DNA from: Cylindrotheca closterium
Lineage: Eukaryota; Bacillariophyta; Bacillariophyceae; Bacillariales; Bacillariaceae
Reading direction: 5' to 3'
DNA: 64,000 bases
Assembly (NCBI GenBank): GCA_933822405.4
Contig: CAKOGP040000668.1
Location: 333,445 to 397,444 of the forward strand
Part shown: one piece after another, positions 39,648 through 50,542 of the stretch
How the letters are laid out: every line of letters begins with the position of its first letter
Position numbering within the stretch: the first letter of the stretch is position 1
Made by a program: the position numbers and the translations under genes
Notes under the pieces: generated by a model
Databases searched by the model: none
Seen by the model: only the letters and a program-made list of their open reading frames with translations
Told to the model about the DNA's origin: nothing

Positions 39648-40976
39648 ATGAACGCACTATCCAACACTTGTTTCTTGAAGTCTCCAACCGACCGTGGCGT
39701 CAATCAAGACAACAGCAACAGCAACAGCAACAACCAAGCTGGTGCCAGTTCATCCTCTACAGCTCTCAGAACGCTGGGCCGCAGCGACATGCATGCGATC
39801 TTTTCCATGTGCCGCAAGAATCAATGGAACTCTGTTCTGAGCTGTGTACAGACGAATCCACAGATTCCTGTCACTAGCATGATTATGGACAATCACATTT
39901 CCACCACCATTCTACACCAAGCCATTACCAGTAAGGGTAACACGGAACATCGGGCCAAGGTGATTCGAACCATTCTCGACATGGCACCCCAAGCAGCATC
40001 GATCAAGAACGGATACGGTTCCTTGCCACTTCATGTCATTGCCCAACGAAATACCAAGATGGACGCTCCAACCAAGGAGCTGTTGATTACGGAACTAGTT
40101 CTAGCCTACAAGGGGGCCTTGTTGCAACCGGGAGGTGTGGGGAAGCGAACACCATTGCACATTATCTTTACTGGTAAGTGATTGACGATAATAAACGAAC
40201 GATTGGATTATTGATTCATTCATTCAGCTCGTCGGCTTTTTGAAACTAAGTGAAAACTCAAACTATTGCTCGTACCAAATTTAGATTACATTTCTCCACG
40301 CGTGACGGAACTCATGATCCAATATGGTCCTCAAGCTTGCTTTATGCGGGACAAGAAGGGATACTTGCCCGCCCATGTCGCGTGCTCTCGCCATTGCAGT
40401 CCGGAAAAGCTTCGCATGCTTCTGGCAGTCCACCCAGAGTCATTGGTGGCCAAGACCAACGATGGTCAATCTCTTTTGGCTCTGGCGATTGGAACAGCTA
40501 CCAAATCACACCCCAATTACGCTCTCATTGATGCAATTCGCACCAAGTTGGATGGAATCGGTGTTGGCATGAGTGTGCCAAACGGTATGGCCGTGTCACC
40601 ACGAAGAAGAATGGCACCCGTTGCTATTGCTTCTACTATCAAGTCCAACAGGCCCAAGCAAAGATGCTTTAGAAAGACTCTAACCAGGCGTCGAGCCACC
40701 ACAAGCACGTCGTTTTGGAGCAATTCTGCATCTCTTGATGTCGCCTCGTTGGCAGCGCCATCTACAAGTGTAGCTACCATCTCTAATGATTGCTTGGAAG
40801 ATTTCCATCTTTCCAATCGAGAAAGCAAAACTCGCAAGGTCACGGACGAGTCCACTGATGAGTCTACCACTGCGTCGGACGATTGCAAACAACCGGCACT
40901 CGAAGAAGATCCAGTCTCGTTGTTGTTGCATTTCTCACGCCACACGGATGGAAAGACCCGTGTGGAACAAGTTTGA
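39648..40976 (+). CDS. ankyrin-like repeat protein of a diatom-type family
   Basis: Exons 39648-40173 and 40285-40976 give 405 aa; the intron 40174-40284 (GTAAGT...TTTAG) joins TPLHIIFT to DYISPRVTELMIQYGPQA. ATG 39648 (MNALSNTCFLKSP) follows a long leader; the frame is open earlier but not protein-like. Repeats with ankyrin character are TTILHQAI...HRAKVIRTILDMAPQAA, YGSLPLHVIAQRN, RTPLHIIFT, GYLPAHVACSRHCSPEKLRMLL and DGQSLLALAIG. This pattern (long inter-helix segments, PEK/P-E at helix starts) is common in diatom proteins and diverges from vertebrate ankyrins. The last 150 residues are Ser/Thr/Arg-rich with a DESTDESTTASDD stretch. It is probably a protein-interaction scaffold; partner unknown. 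Confidence 0.72.
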
Positions 40977-41141
40977 TCATACTACTACAGTAATGTGATT
41001 AGACTATTTTTTATAGGCACGGGTACATATGGGAACGGGAAGGGATAATTTGATAAATGGGAACGAAAAAATGGACAATTGAATAAGTCACACGAGGCGC
41101 ATGGGGTTTTTTTGTGGCTTGTTTAGAAATGTTACATTTTG
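40977..41141. other. convergent 3' flanks
   Basis: A short AT-rich spacer between the ankyrin-like gene and the SF3B5 homologue. Nothing else was seen. Confidence 0.4.
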
Positions 41142-41996
41142 TTAATCCTCATTCTCCAACATCTTGTCAACATCTTTTGTGGGAGGTGGTCTAGGAACAT
41201 AATAATTATGATAGAACAGAAAATGTATGAGAATGAATGCTTCTTCTTGTTGTTGTTGTTCCCAAATTGCAAAATGGCAAACGACAAAGAAATGGTGGCA
41301 ACTTTGGCTTTCGGAACCACACCAAATTCCAAGGATTGCTTCCTCCCTGGCTTCTCTGATTTACAACCACAACCACACACACACACACACATAAACCCAG
41401 AATTAAGCCAACATATAGCAGCAACTCAGAACTTACGGTCCACACGGTTGAATCATCTTGTCCAAAAACTGTAGGCGGACCCGGCCAATCGATTCATTTT
41501 GGGCTACAGCATAATAGGAAAGCTGATCGTAGTGGGCCACATGGCTGGCATAGGTATCCCGATGTTGATTCGTCACCCAATCACTATATATATAATAATA
41601 ATAGGGAAACATTATATGGTGGATGCCAAAAAAAAAGTGGGAAGAAGAAACGATGCCAAAGGTCAGGAAACTGCTGAAGTATACATGTATATATATATGC
41701 GGCCTCTCGGAAATATGAAGACGAAAAGCTTACTATTTGCTCATATCCGCATGACCTGAAAAATAATGGTCCAACGAAGAGAGAACGTTATTCAAAGAAA
41801 GGGTGCAACACGGCCAGAGTTGGGAACACCAGATGATGAGTGTTGAATGCGGATATTATGATTGGATTGGTATGGTGTGAGTCTGATGATCCAACAAGGA
41901 AAAAATAAAGTGAAAACAAATGATTCTCTCACCTGTTCCGATATACCGAGCTTTCAATTGTTCTGCTGAGATGACTGCGCCCCCTGGATTACTCAT
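41142..41996 (-). CDS. SF3B5: splicing factor 3B subunit 5 (SF3b10) homologue, four small exons
   Basis: Exons 41996-41933 (64 nt), 41755-41734 (22 nt), 41583-41437 (147 nt) and 41190-41142 (49 nt) total 282 nt = 93 aa. Introns have consensus ends: GTGAGA...TTTTTCAG, GTAAGC...TATATAG, GTAAGT...CCTAG. The protein starts MSNPGGAVISAEQLKARYIG, reads TGHADMSKYDWVTNQHRD, then YASHVAHYDQLSYYAVAQNE, then RVRLQFLDKMIQPCGPPPP and ends MLENED. This follows human SF3B5 (86 aa; SKYIGTGHADTTKWEW, QHRDSY, NESKARVRF, KMLQPCGP) almost end to end. SF3B5 is a small subunit of the SF3b complex of the U2 snRNP, involved in branch-site recognition, and acts in the nucleus. No exon is long enough to show as a normal open frame. 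If exon 3 were not spliced it would end at a TAA formed by the donor itself (CCG TAA). Confidence 0.9.
41374..41390. repeat. (AC)n microsatellite in SF3B5 intron 3
   Basis: About eight AC units inside the 246-nt intron 41191-41436. Confidence 0.85.
41734..41755 (-). other. SF3B5: 22-nt microexon of SF3B5
   Basis: Bounded by TTTTTCAG before and GTAAGC after on the minus strand. It encodes the end of G-HADMSK-Y. Its length (not a multiple of three) means skipping it would shift the frame. Confidence 0.85.
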
Positions 41997-42193
41997 GACG
42001 TTGTTTGAAGATGGAAGAAGTGGAAGTGATATGCTCTATGCGATCGTTTTGAAATAAAAAGGCAAATTTGCTGCCTGTCGACTGCTTCGATTGAAAAAAG
42101 AAACTTCATCAGTCAATGAAACTGCGTTCAGTATATTGTGCAGTGTATCTTTTTCATACATATAGCTAGTATTATACATCATATAGCCGCATA

Positions 42194-44488
42194 TTAGACA
42201 GCCTCGTTGTGTTCTTGATCATACAGAGTAGAGCTGCTTGCTCCATCATCGTATAGGTTCGCGATGGTATCCTCATATGCCTCGATAACCTTGTGTCGTC
42301 GGATCGACATCTTGGGAGTCACCATGTTATTCGCAGCCGTGAAGGGTGCAACAAAGGCCCACTTCTGTGGAACTTCAAACTTTTTGAACTTTGCACAAGT
42401 TTTGCGGATTTCCTTATCCATCAGGTTGCGAACATTCTCGTCATTTGCCAGCAACTCTTCTTCGGACATGGAAGCATCACTAATTCCGAGCTCTGTCTGA
42501 ATCGCGGACCATTCTGGAACCAAAAGAGCAACGTTGTATGGGCGATTTGCTCCACAGAGAACAACCTGGCTCACAAATCGACTCATGCCAATTGCTGATT
42601 CAATGGGCGTAGGAACTACATACTTGCCGTTTTCAAGTTTGTACTGCTCCTTGATTCGTCCAGTGATCATCAAGAATCCATCTGGATTGATTCGACCTAG
42701 ATCACCAGTATGGAACCTAAAACGTGGTTGTTAGTTTCGCATTGTTGTCATCGCATTTACAGATCCAGTAGCTACAGTCACTTACATTCTCGATACACCG
42801 TCCGGTGCAACTGAAATGACCTCATCAGTTGCCTCCTTGTTATTGTGATACCCGCGCATTACGTTTGGTCCAGTGCAGCAAACTTCGCCCTCTTCGCCAT
42901 CCGCTACGGGCCGTCCCTCTGCATCGACAATGTACACCTTGACGCCACCGATTGGACTTCCGACGCTTCCAATCATTCTCTTGCCGGGTACGTTGACCGT
43001 AATGATTGGTGAAGTTTCTGTCAGGCCATATCCTTCGCAGACTGGAATTCCGAGAGCATCCATAAAAGAGAGAACCTCTGGCGGACAAGCAGCCCCAGCT
43101 GAGAAACCAAGCCGTAAATTTCCACCAAACCGATCACGAATCTTGGATAGAACAATTTTATCGAGGACCGAATGCTTCATGGTATTGATTGGTCCCAGGG
43201 GTCTTCCAACCCCATGCGACGCACGAGCATGGGCATCTCCTAGTTTCAAGGCTGACAAGAGTAGTCTTCTTCGAATGGGGTTTGCGGTATGAATAATTTC
43301 ATGCACCCCGTCGTATACTTTCTTGTAAAGGGTCGGGACCGAGAATAACAGTGTTGGTTGGACTATTTGCAAATCTTCCAAAATATGGGGAATACCACGA
43401 CAAATTCCCATGCTGCTGCCCATGGACATGCTGGCCCATAGTTCCGAGGTTTGTCCGTAGGAATGAGCCCAGGGCAAAAAGGCCAAGGAGCGATCTTTTT
43501 CGAGAATGAATTCCCTTGGTTTCTCGGCCAGACTGCGACATCCAGATTGCGTATTGGTGGCAAAATTTCCGTGGGTCAATTCGACACCTTTGGGTTGGCC
43601 AGTCGTACCCGATGTGTAGATCAAGTTGGCCAGATCTTCGGGTGTAGGTTCAACGATGCTATTGGTGTCGTTAGTATGGTCTTCTTGAGCAGCAGCAGCA
43701 GCAGCCATGAGGGTGCGAAAGGCATGAGGTTCGCCCTCCATGGCGTCCAGACAGACCGACGCTGTCACGGTGGGAGTCTCGGGCAAGACTTCCTTCTGCA
43801 CACGATTGTAAATGTCTTGGGTGGCACAAAACACCACACTGGAGCTGGAATCATTCAGGATATAACTCCAGTCCTTGGCCAGTTGTGCCTCATACATGGG
43901 TACCAGGGATGCATTCAACGAGTATGCGGCACAGGCAATAACCGCCCACTCGACTCGATTGTTGCTAATAATTGCCACTTTTCCAAACTCCTTGACGCCT
44001 GTGAATAGAATAGTATGTATAGTGTGCAACAATAAGAAGTTAGCAACAATGGACGCCGTGTCATTCATATGAATGAAATTGTACAGCAATGCATGCGAGT
44101 ATTACTCACCCAAGTCTTTGAGAACTCCCCGACACTTGTCGACTTGATGGCCAAACTCTTCATAGGTGATATAGTCAAAGCTTTGTGCGGATTCATTGTA
44201 CGACCCAAACAGCTCGTTTGGAGCATAGACTTGACAGGATCGAACTTGCATATCATGAAGGGTGCTGAAGATGGTCAAGGAATCCTCGCCAAGAAATCCA
44301 ATGTCTTTGAAATGATTCTCTCGTTCTGTGGATATACTTCTGGTAGTGGTAGTGGCGGTACTCCGATTGCTTGTTGAGGACGCGCTGCTCCATGATGATT
44401 GCGTATCAGATAGTAGTACCCTTGCACGAGTTCGAGATATTGGTTTGAGAAGCTTCTTGGCGGTTGGTCGAAGTCTCGTGGAAAGCAT
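42194..44488 (-). CDS. long-chain acyl-CoA synthetase (AMP-forming)
   Basis: Three exons, 44488-44110, 43998-42786 and 42716-42194, give 704 aa (720 if ATG 44536 is used). Introns 44109-43999 (GTGAGT...CACAG) and 42785-42717 (69 nt, GTAAGT...TTTAG) join VLKDLG to VKEFGKVAIISNN and GVSRM to FHTGDLGRINPDGFLMITG. The N-terminus (MLSTRLRPTAKKLLKPISRTR) is a likely mitochondrial or plastid presequence. Adenylate-forming motifs are LIYTSGTTGQPKGVELTHGN, YGLTETSPI, TGDLGRI and ITGRIKEQYKLENGKYVVPTPIE, the last being typical of ACSLs. It activates fatty acids to acyl-CoA with ATP and CoA for lipid synthesis or beta-oxidation. A poly-Ala stretch (MAAAAAAAQ) lies near residue 260. Confidence 0.9.
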
Positions 44489-44536
44489 GATGATCTTATT
44501 GTTGGATACCGTGGAAGGAAAATAATGACGGAACAA

Positions 44537-45035
44537 TTTGAAAGTGATTCACGTCACGTGTGTCAGAAATAAGCCATCAAAACTTGGGAACACATAATTC
44601 TCATGTGGGTCGTGAATTAGTGAAACGCATCATTGATGTGGTGTCAAACGCACATACAAGTACAGCAGTATTGGAAGGAGTCCATAACAAACAAATAGAA
44701 TTTGGTGTCAACGTTTTGCCAACCTCGCGAACACTACTTTAAGTTACAACTGAACCAGTACTTTTACGTCCATGCATCGTCCGTCTTCCGCGCTGCTAAA
44801 TTTTTCTCCTCGCGATCTACAACGGATCTGAAATTTGTCGAGACGTAACTAATTTTCCGAGTCGGCACGTGCAACTGTCACAATGCATCCAACAAAATTA
44901 ACCGCACATGAGAAGTAGTACGCTAATAAACATAGTATCATCGTCAAATTGAGACCCAAAAAGACTAAACAGAAATAGACTAGAATAACACTACGCAACA
45001 CAACAGAACAGAACACAACATAACACAAAAACATC
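44537..45035. other. divergent promoter region
   Basis: About 500 bp between the ACSL and the silaffin-reminiscent gene. No gene, and no TACCGGTA. Confidence 0.45.
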
Positions 45036-47314
45036 ATGGTGAACTCGTATAGGAAGATTGCCATATCATTATTCGCCGTTGTGGCATCTAGCATCTCGAC
45101 ATCAGCATCGGAAGAAGTAGAACCAACAGTAAGTTAGTTTTCATCAATGGTGATGTTTGACAACCAACGCGAATTTCATTCATTCATTCTCACAAAACTG
45201 TAATCGTTTGTACTGTGTCATCCATCACAACGCAGTGGCAAGTCCAAATTGGAAATGCGCGAGAAATCATGGATCCAAACAATCATCATTTTCATAATCA
45301 TTTGAGGAGTTTGGAGAGTAGTAATAGTAATGCGGCATCCCGAAAAAGTAGACAGTTGAATGGTGCTGGAACGGTTGCGGCTCCTCCCATCATGGTACCT
45401 CCCGTCTCCATGATTCCTCCCAACACGGATCCCAATACCTTGACTTCCTTTTTTGAACTCGAACTCGTCACGAATGGGCAAAAACCCAAAGAAGCAGACC
45501 TTGCACAGGCTTTGGATCTCTTCGTGAGTTCCTACAACGAATTGAAATCAACCTTTAATGATCCTTTGGAGAGAACCATGGTATCGACCCAACTTGAATT
45601 CGTAGATAATGTTGGTGATGCACGACGACGACGAAGGACGACGACAACAACAACAACAACAACAACACAAGATGAGAGGCAACTGCAAAATCTAAATGTG
45701 TTATTGTTTCTAAGAGTGAGTGGAACCTGCAGGGGATGTCAGTCGAACCCATTCTTTACCAATCAAGTCGTTGGACGACGACAACGCGGCAGACAACTAT
45801 TTGCCAATCCAATCAATAGCATGAGATCTGGAGTCCCAACCGAAGCCGAAACTCTGAGTGCGTATTCAAGGAGTCTCCAATCAGCATCCACAAGAAGCAT
45901 TGTCGATGTTGTCTTTTTGGACGAAGTCGAAGCCAGACGATCGACTGGGAAAGGTTCCAAAAAGTCGTCTGGCAAGTCTGGCGGTGGCAAGGGTGGCAGC
46001 ATGTCGAGTGGCAAGTCTAGTGGCAAGTCTAGCGGCAAAGGAGGAGCGCACCCCCCTACTACTACTGCTACTACTACTACTACTACCATGCCAGCAGGAG
46101 GAAAGGGAGGAACCAAAAAGAGTACCAAAAAGAGTGGAAAGGGAAAGGGCTCCATTGATACCATTACGACTCGAAATACCCTCACTTCTTTTTTCGAGCT
46201 AGAGTTGCAAACCTCGAATGGCAGTCCAACGGACAATGACATTCAAAATGCTGTGGATACCTTGGTGGAAACCTACAACAGTCTAATTGAAGATAGCTTT
46301 GTGGATCCATTGGAACGCCAAATGACCAGTGCCGTAGTAGTCAATGGTGGGGGGCGTCGGCGGCGGACTCGCAAACTTCAGAATCTCAATATCTTACTTT
46401 TTTTGCGCGTCAGTGGAAGCTGTCGTGGATGCAGCAGCAATTCGTTCTTTACCAATCAAGTGATTGGCCGGCGACGACAGCTCTTTGACAAGAATATCAG
46501 CAATGATTTGAAAGAGGGTGTGCCAACGGAAGAAGAAGTGCTGGACATGTATTCATCTCGTATCGCTTCTGGGAACTTTGGAAGCATTGTCAATGCTGTT
46601 CGGTTGGACGAAGTGGAAGCCTTGCCAAACTCTGGCAAGGGATCGAAAAAGAGTAGTGGTAAAGGGACGAGCAGTACCAGAGTCAACAGTAGCAACAACA
46701 ACAACAACAACAACCCATCGATGACTGCACGGGAAGCTCCTCTCATGGAGGTATCCCTGTCGGCTGTCACTGCCACCGTCTCGTACCCAGTAGTCCAACT
46801 GAAAATGACTGCACAGGAGGACAAGTGCATGTCCTATACTCCTGGCAGTGACATTATCAAAGTGGAAACCTGTTCCTCAGGGGATGATACGACCAATGGC
46901 AATGATCACTGGGAAGTAATTACAATGGAATCGAGTGGATCATCGTTCAAGCTGCGGAACAAGATTGCGCAACTTTGCCTACCGCAGAATCCGGATGCAC
47001 CAGGCAGCCCCTTTGACTGCTTTGCCAGCAGCGGCATGGGAGAAGCCATTGCGGGCAGAATCAGTGGGCTCGTTGACTGTGACAGTTCCAATGTTGCCAC
47101 CTTGGGATTCTTGGATTTCTTTAACCCAACCGGATTGTACCTTCAAGAGTGTGCTTCGGGATTCCATCCTGGCAAAGACAACGATATCATCCTTGTGAGT
47201 TATGTAGAGGGTGAGGATGTTGTTGTAGCTTGGGGAGAAAAGATCATGTTGGACTTGGAAGGGGTCGTTACAAGTCATGGAATGCAAGGAAGCTGGTCCA
47301 TGAAGGAGCTATAA
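45036..47314 (+). CDS. secreted protein with duplicated module and Lys/Ser/Gly-rich (silaffin-reminiscent) linkers
   Basis: Exons 45036-45128 and 45236-47314 give 723 aa; the intron 45129-45235 (GTAAGT...CGCAG) joins ASEEVEPT to WQVQIGNAREIM. Exon 1 is exactly a signal peptide (MVNSYRKIAISLFAVVASSI). Two homologous modules follow, at about 96-265 and 342-499. Both contain LTSFFELEL, an FxDPLER block, LQNLNxLLFLRVSGxCRGC, FFTNQVxGRR and a closing SIV(D/N)xVxLDEVEA. After each comes a linker of Lys, Ser and Gly: first GSKKSSGKSGGGKGG and SSGKSSGKSSGKGG, then poly-Thr, KKSTKKSGKGKG; after module 2, GSKKSSGKG. KSSGK-type sequence in a secreted diatom protein recalls silaffins. The last ~170 residues form a separate domain with a beta-trefoil-like feel (KCMSYTPG, QLCLPQNP, YLQECASGF). 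The family name is unknown to me. Confidence 0.75.
45643..45667. repeat. (ACA)n tract encoding poly-Thr
   Basis: A triplet repeat in module 1 of the duplicated secreted protein. A second Thr tract from (ACT)n lies at about 46056-46087. Confidence 0.85.
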
Positions 47315-47449
47315 TGCACGCGATGGAAAAAGAAAAGAAAAAAATCGCATGAGTAGTATTATAGTATTTGTAACAATAATTGGTCGTTAGATTTCTAAAT
47401 TGTCGTCGTCTATCTATGGGCGGCTAGCTTGCCAAACATGTTTGGAAGT
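47315..47449. other. convergent 3' flanks
   Basis: A short spacer; nothing recognised. Confidence 0.4.
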
Positions 47450-48412
47450 TCAAGCATAGCTGGGAATCGCCAATGGCTTGGCCATGTAGAATTGTTGGTT
47501 GTCATTGCGTTCGACCGCTTGTTGTGATCCAAATCCAAGGTTTTGGTACAAAGCAATCGCTGGTTCGTTGTCTTGTTCGACATACAAGCTAAGTTCAGTC
47601 GATTCCTTCCACTCTTTTTGGACGAATCGTGACGCACTGCGCATTAGTCTTGTAGCAATACCTTTTCGTCGATGTTCTGGAGCTGTGGCAAGGTTCATAA
47701 TGGTGGGAGCATAGTCATCGCCATCGATTTCACATTCTTCCTCGAAAGCAGAAGGCTTGGAAAGCATGGCAACTTCGCAAAATCCAACAATCTCGCCGCT
47801 GTGAGCGTCAACTGCGGTAAACATCTTGTGCTGAAGCCACCGGACACAGCCTGGGGCATAGGCAAAGTTGTGGTCCTTCCAAATGTGTGGCTCGTTGGAT
47901 AGTTTGGCAGCCTGCTCAATCTTCTTTCGAAAGGAATCGTTGTTGGACCAAACATACCGTAAGCCAACAGCTTCACTGACTTCTTCCGAGCTGTACTCCC
48001 AATGTGGAAATTGAAGCCTTTTGGCAGTGTCAATGGCATGTATTCTCGATCGCAACAATGATTCGACGCCTGCTTTGGTTTTCAGCAGTTCAATTTGTGC
48101 CTTGAAGCCACCCATGATTCCATCGGATTCTTGTTCCAGCAAAGAGGATGCTAGTATTTGAGCAACATCAGAGATGTCATCCTCTGATGTAGATCGTATC
48201 CGAACGCTTCTACGGCGGCTCTGGGACAGTTGGTTGTTTCTTATCAGCTGGCTTTCTTCTGAATCATCATTTTGGTGGTTGTTGGATGCAATTGATATTC
48301 CTTGGTTGCCAAAAGGCGGTGAAATCACAAGGGAATCAGAAAGTCCAATGAGAGAAAAGGCAGCCACAATGGATGCAATCAGATGTACTGACTTGTAGCG
48401 ATATAGTTTCAT
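47450..48412 (-). CDS. GNAT-family N-acetyltransferase, secretory or plastid presequence
   Basis: 320 aa, single exon. The N-terminus MKLYRYKSVHLIASIVAAFSLIGLSDSLVIS reads as a signal peptide. The GNAT domain starts at VRIRSTSEDDISDVAQILASSLL. It has the acetyl-CoA loop EHRRKGIATRLMRSASRFV near 250 after TIMNLATAP, and ends with ELSLYVEQDNEPAIALYQNLGFGSQQ. The long insert between the first helix and the CoA loop (about 95-230) resembles plastid GNATs of algae and plants. The substrate is unknown. It is divergent with the GT8 gene, and a TACCGGTA palindrome lies 263 bp upstream of this start. Confidence 0.75.
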   Translation of the reverse strand: MKLYRYKSVHLIASIVAAFSLIGLSDSLVISPPFGNQGISIASNNHQNDDSEESQLIRNNQLSQSRRRSVRIRSTSEDDISDVAQILASSLLEQESDGIMGGFKAQIELLKTKAGVESLLRSRIHAIDTAKRLQFPHWEYSSEEVSEAVGLRYVWSNNDSFRKKIEQAAKLSNEPHIWKDHNFAYAPGCVRWLQHKMFTAVDAHSGEIVGFCEVAMLSKPSAFEEECEIDGDDYAPTIMNLATAPEHRRKGIATRLMRSASRFVQKEWKESTELSLYVEQDNEPAIALYQNLGFGSQQAVERNDNQQFYMAKPLAIPSYA

Positions 48413-48922
48413 TTTTTGTCCCGTGGTGATTTGTGTGAATTCTGTGAATTCTGAGTTTCTGTTCGAGTCGTGCTCCAGTTTTACAATCTGTTTGCTGACT
48501 TTTAAGTCCTCGTGATTGCTAGAATGGAACTGTGCGAGCTAATGTCTCCCCAAACGTGTGTTTTGCCTTGTATGTGTCGTTCCCCTCGAGACCTCCACTG
48601 TAAACATTCGAATAATTTATAATGTTGGTGGAGGAGGATGAAACTTCCGCTGATGTCACCCAAACGAACCGAGATACCGGTATGTTATATCATGACGTGT
48701 CTTTTCACTTCAACTGATCTGAACGCTGAGTCATTATTCGTGATTCAACGATTCAGATTCGAGTCACGATATCACGCTCGTCCATCTGTCCGGCGTCACA
48801 ACAAATATTGGTGGGTTTTCTTGTGAACAACTTATGCCTCCAATAAAACCGCATGAACAAAGGTGCATGACATCACTCTTCGGTACACTATCTGTCTTCA
48901 GCCTTAAAAGTCGCTGACAACA
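48413..48922. other. divergent promoter with TACCGGTA at 48675-48682
   Basis: About 510 bp. The palindrome sits almost midway between the two start codons (263 and 248 bp). No gene was seen. Confidence 0.5.
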
Positions 48923-50542
48923 ATGCCAAAAACCCATCATTATACTGTCATTGTTGCTGTTTTGCTGTTAGCGCTTGGGAGCTTGCAAAAGTCGTCGAGG
49001 CTGAGCGATGGAATAGCAAACATTTACGGATACACGGAGGTTGTCCCTGAAACAACAAATCAATATGAAGCAATTCCAACCAAACTGGATTCGGATGGGG
49101 AGGTTGTACCTCAATCGAGTCAATCGGAAGCAGATGGAACTTACCTGGATTCTGATATGGAGGATGCTCGAGAAACGAGTCAATCTGCAGCAATACCAGA
49201 TTCCGATGAACATTCTGATGAAGATGAGGTTGCATCTCCAGCAAATCACTCTGAAGCAAATGTAACAGAATTGGATTCCGATGAGGATTCCGATGAAGAT
49301 TCTGATGAAGATTCCGATGAAGGTTCCGACGAAGAGGTTGCATCTGAAACAAGTCAGTCTGAAGTAAATGCAACAGAACTGGATTCTGACATGGAGGTTG
49401 CTGGTGAAAAGATGAGTCAATCTTCCGAAGGTTCTTTTGCATACGTATACTTGCTTGGAGGTGTCGATCCAGATAAACCAAAGACTTACCTCGGATTTTT
49501 GTACAATGTATTTGCATCAACATTCATTCTACGAGACGATGGATCAAAAGCAGATGTTGTAGTCTATTTGCAATGGAAGGACCCAGACAAGAACAACACC
49601 CTGCGTGAATCCGAAAACCGTGTTCTGAAAGAGATGAATATTACGCTTAAGATTCGTTCGTTGTCCAAAACGAATGATCACTTCTTTGAAAGACTGATGA
49701 TGGAAAAGTTCAATCTATGGAACATGACGGAGTATGAGAGAATTATGTATCTTGATGCCGACGTGATGCCACTATGCAATTTGGATTACATTTTTCATAG
49801 TAGCAAGGGCCCAAATGCCTTCATCAAGCCAAACATGATCTTCCCTGGAATCAGAGTTCCAGCAAATGGTGGGGCCTTCCTGCTGGAACCCTCCACAAAA
49901 GACTATGAACGACTGCAATTCCTCATCGACCAACGATTCAACCAGTCCTGGGATAAGATTCGGGGCTGGGGCAGAGCAATTGAACCCAACGAGACATGGT
50001 TCAATTTTGATGGAACTACGAAAGGAAACAATTGGGACTTTTACGCTGCGCATGTTGATCAAGGGTTGCTTTGGCATTGGATGCGATATGAGATAGGTAA
50101 CTTTACTGCTCCCTATCCGTATCCTGATGGCAAGGATTTTAAGAATGGATTCAATCGGTCCCACGCTGTGATCCAAAATTGGTCAGGAGGAAAACTTGAA
50201 TCGACAAAATCCTTTAATTTCAGCCAATACTCGTGCCTACCCCGGCATTGGGAGAAAAAGAATTTGCGGTTCGTCCAGCGTCCATGGTTCAAAACATCGC
50301 TGTACTGGTATCCGTTCCATTCGGATATCATACATTTCATGGAGAAAACAAAACCATGGTTGATTGAACCTCCACCATTGGAAAAACTCTTTGATAGATC
50401 CAAAGCTCGTGATGGCACACGCTATTGGTTCTATGCCCTCAAGGAAGTTGATCGGCTATACAATCTTGGCGTCGATTGGTCAAGTTTTGGAAAGGGCATG
50501 AAGGTGGCGCATACCAAACCAAGAACAAAAAACGTGACATGA
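48923..50542 (+). CDS. GT8 (glycogenin-like) glycosyltransferase with acidic repeat stem
   Basis: 539 aa, single exon. The N-terminal hydrophobic segment (VIVAVLLLALGSLQ) is a signal anchor or signal peptide. The stem (about 35-175) is built of degenerate repeats of the type E(L)DSDxE(V)ASETSQSEAN and contains DEDSDEDSDEDSDEGSDEE. The catalytic domain (about 175-400) has FAYVYLLGG at the start of the Rossmann-like fold, YERIMYLDADVMPLCNLDYIF (the DxD metal site) near 275, and GGAFLLEPS near 315. The usual GT8 C-terminal HxxGxxKPW is replaced by HAVIQNWSGGK. GT8 enzymes transfer glucose, xylose or galacturonate; the acceptor here is unknown. A Golgi location is inferred from the anchor. Confidence 0.78.
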   Translation: MPKTHHYTVIVAVLLLALGSLQKSSRLSDGIANIYGYTEVVPETTNQYEAIPTKLDSDGEVVPQSSQSEADGTYLDSDMEDARETSQSAAIPDSDEHSDEDEVASPANHSEANVTELDSDEDSDEDSDEDSDEGSDEEVASETSQSEVNATELDSDMEVAGEKMSQSSEGSFAYVYLLGGVDPDKPKTYLGFLYNVFASTFILRDDGSKADVVVYLQWKDPDKNNTLRESENRVLKEMNITLKIRSLSKTNDHFFERLMMEKFNLWNMTEYERIMYLDADVMPLCNLDYIFHSSKGPNAFIKPNMIFPGIRVPANGGAFLLEPSTKDYERLQFLIDQRFNQSWDKIRGWGRAIEPNETWFNFDGTTKGNNWDFYAAHVDQGLLWHWMRYEIGNFTAPYPYPDGKDFKNGFNRSHAVIQNWSGGKLESTKSFNFSQYSCLPRHWEKKNLRFVQRPWFKTSLYWYPFHSDIIHFMEKTKPWLIEPPPLEKLFDRSKARDGTRYWFYALKEVDRLYNLGVDWSSFGKGMKVAHTKPRTKNVT

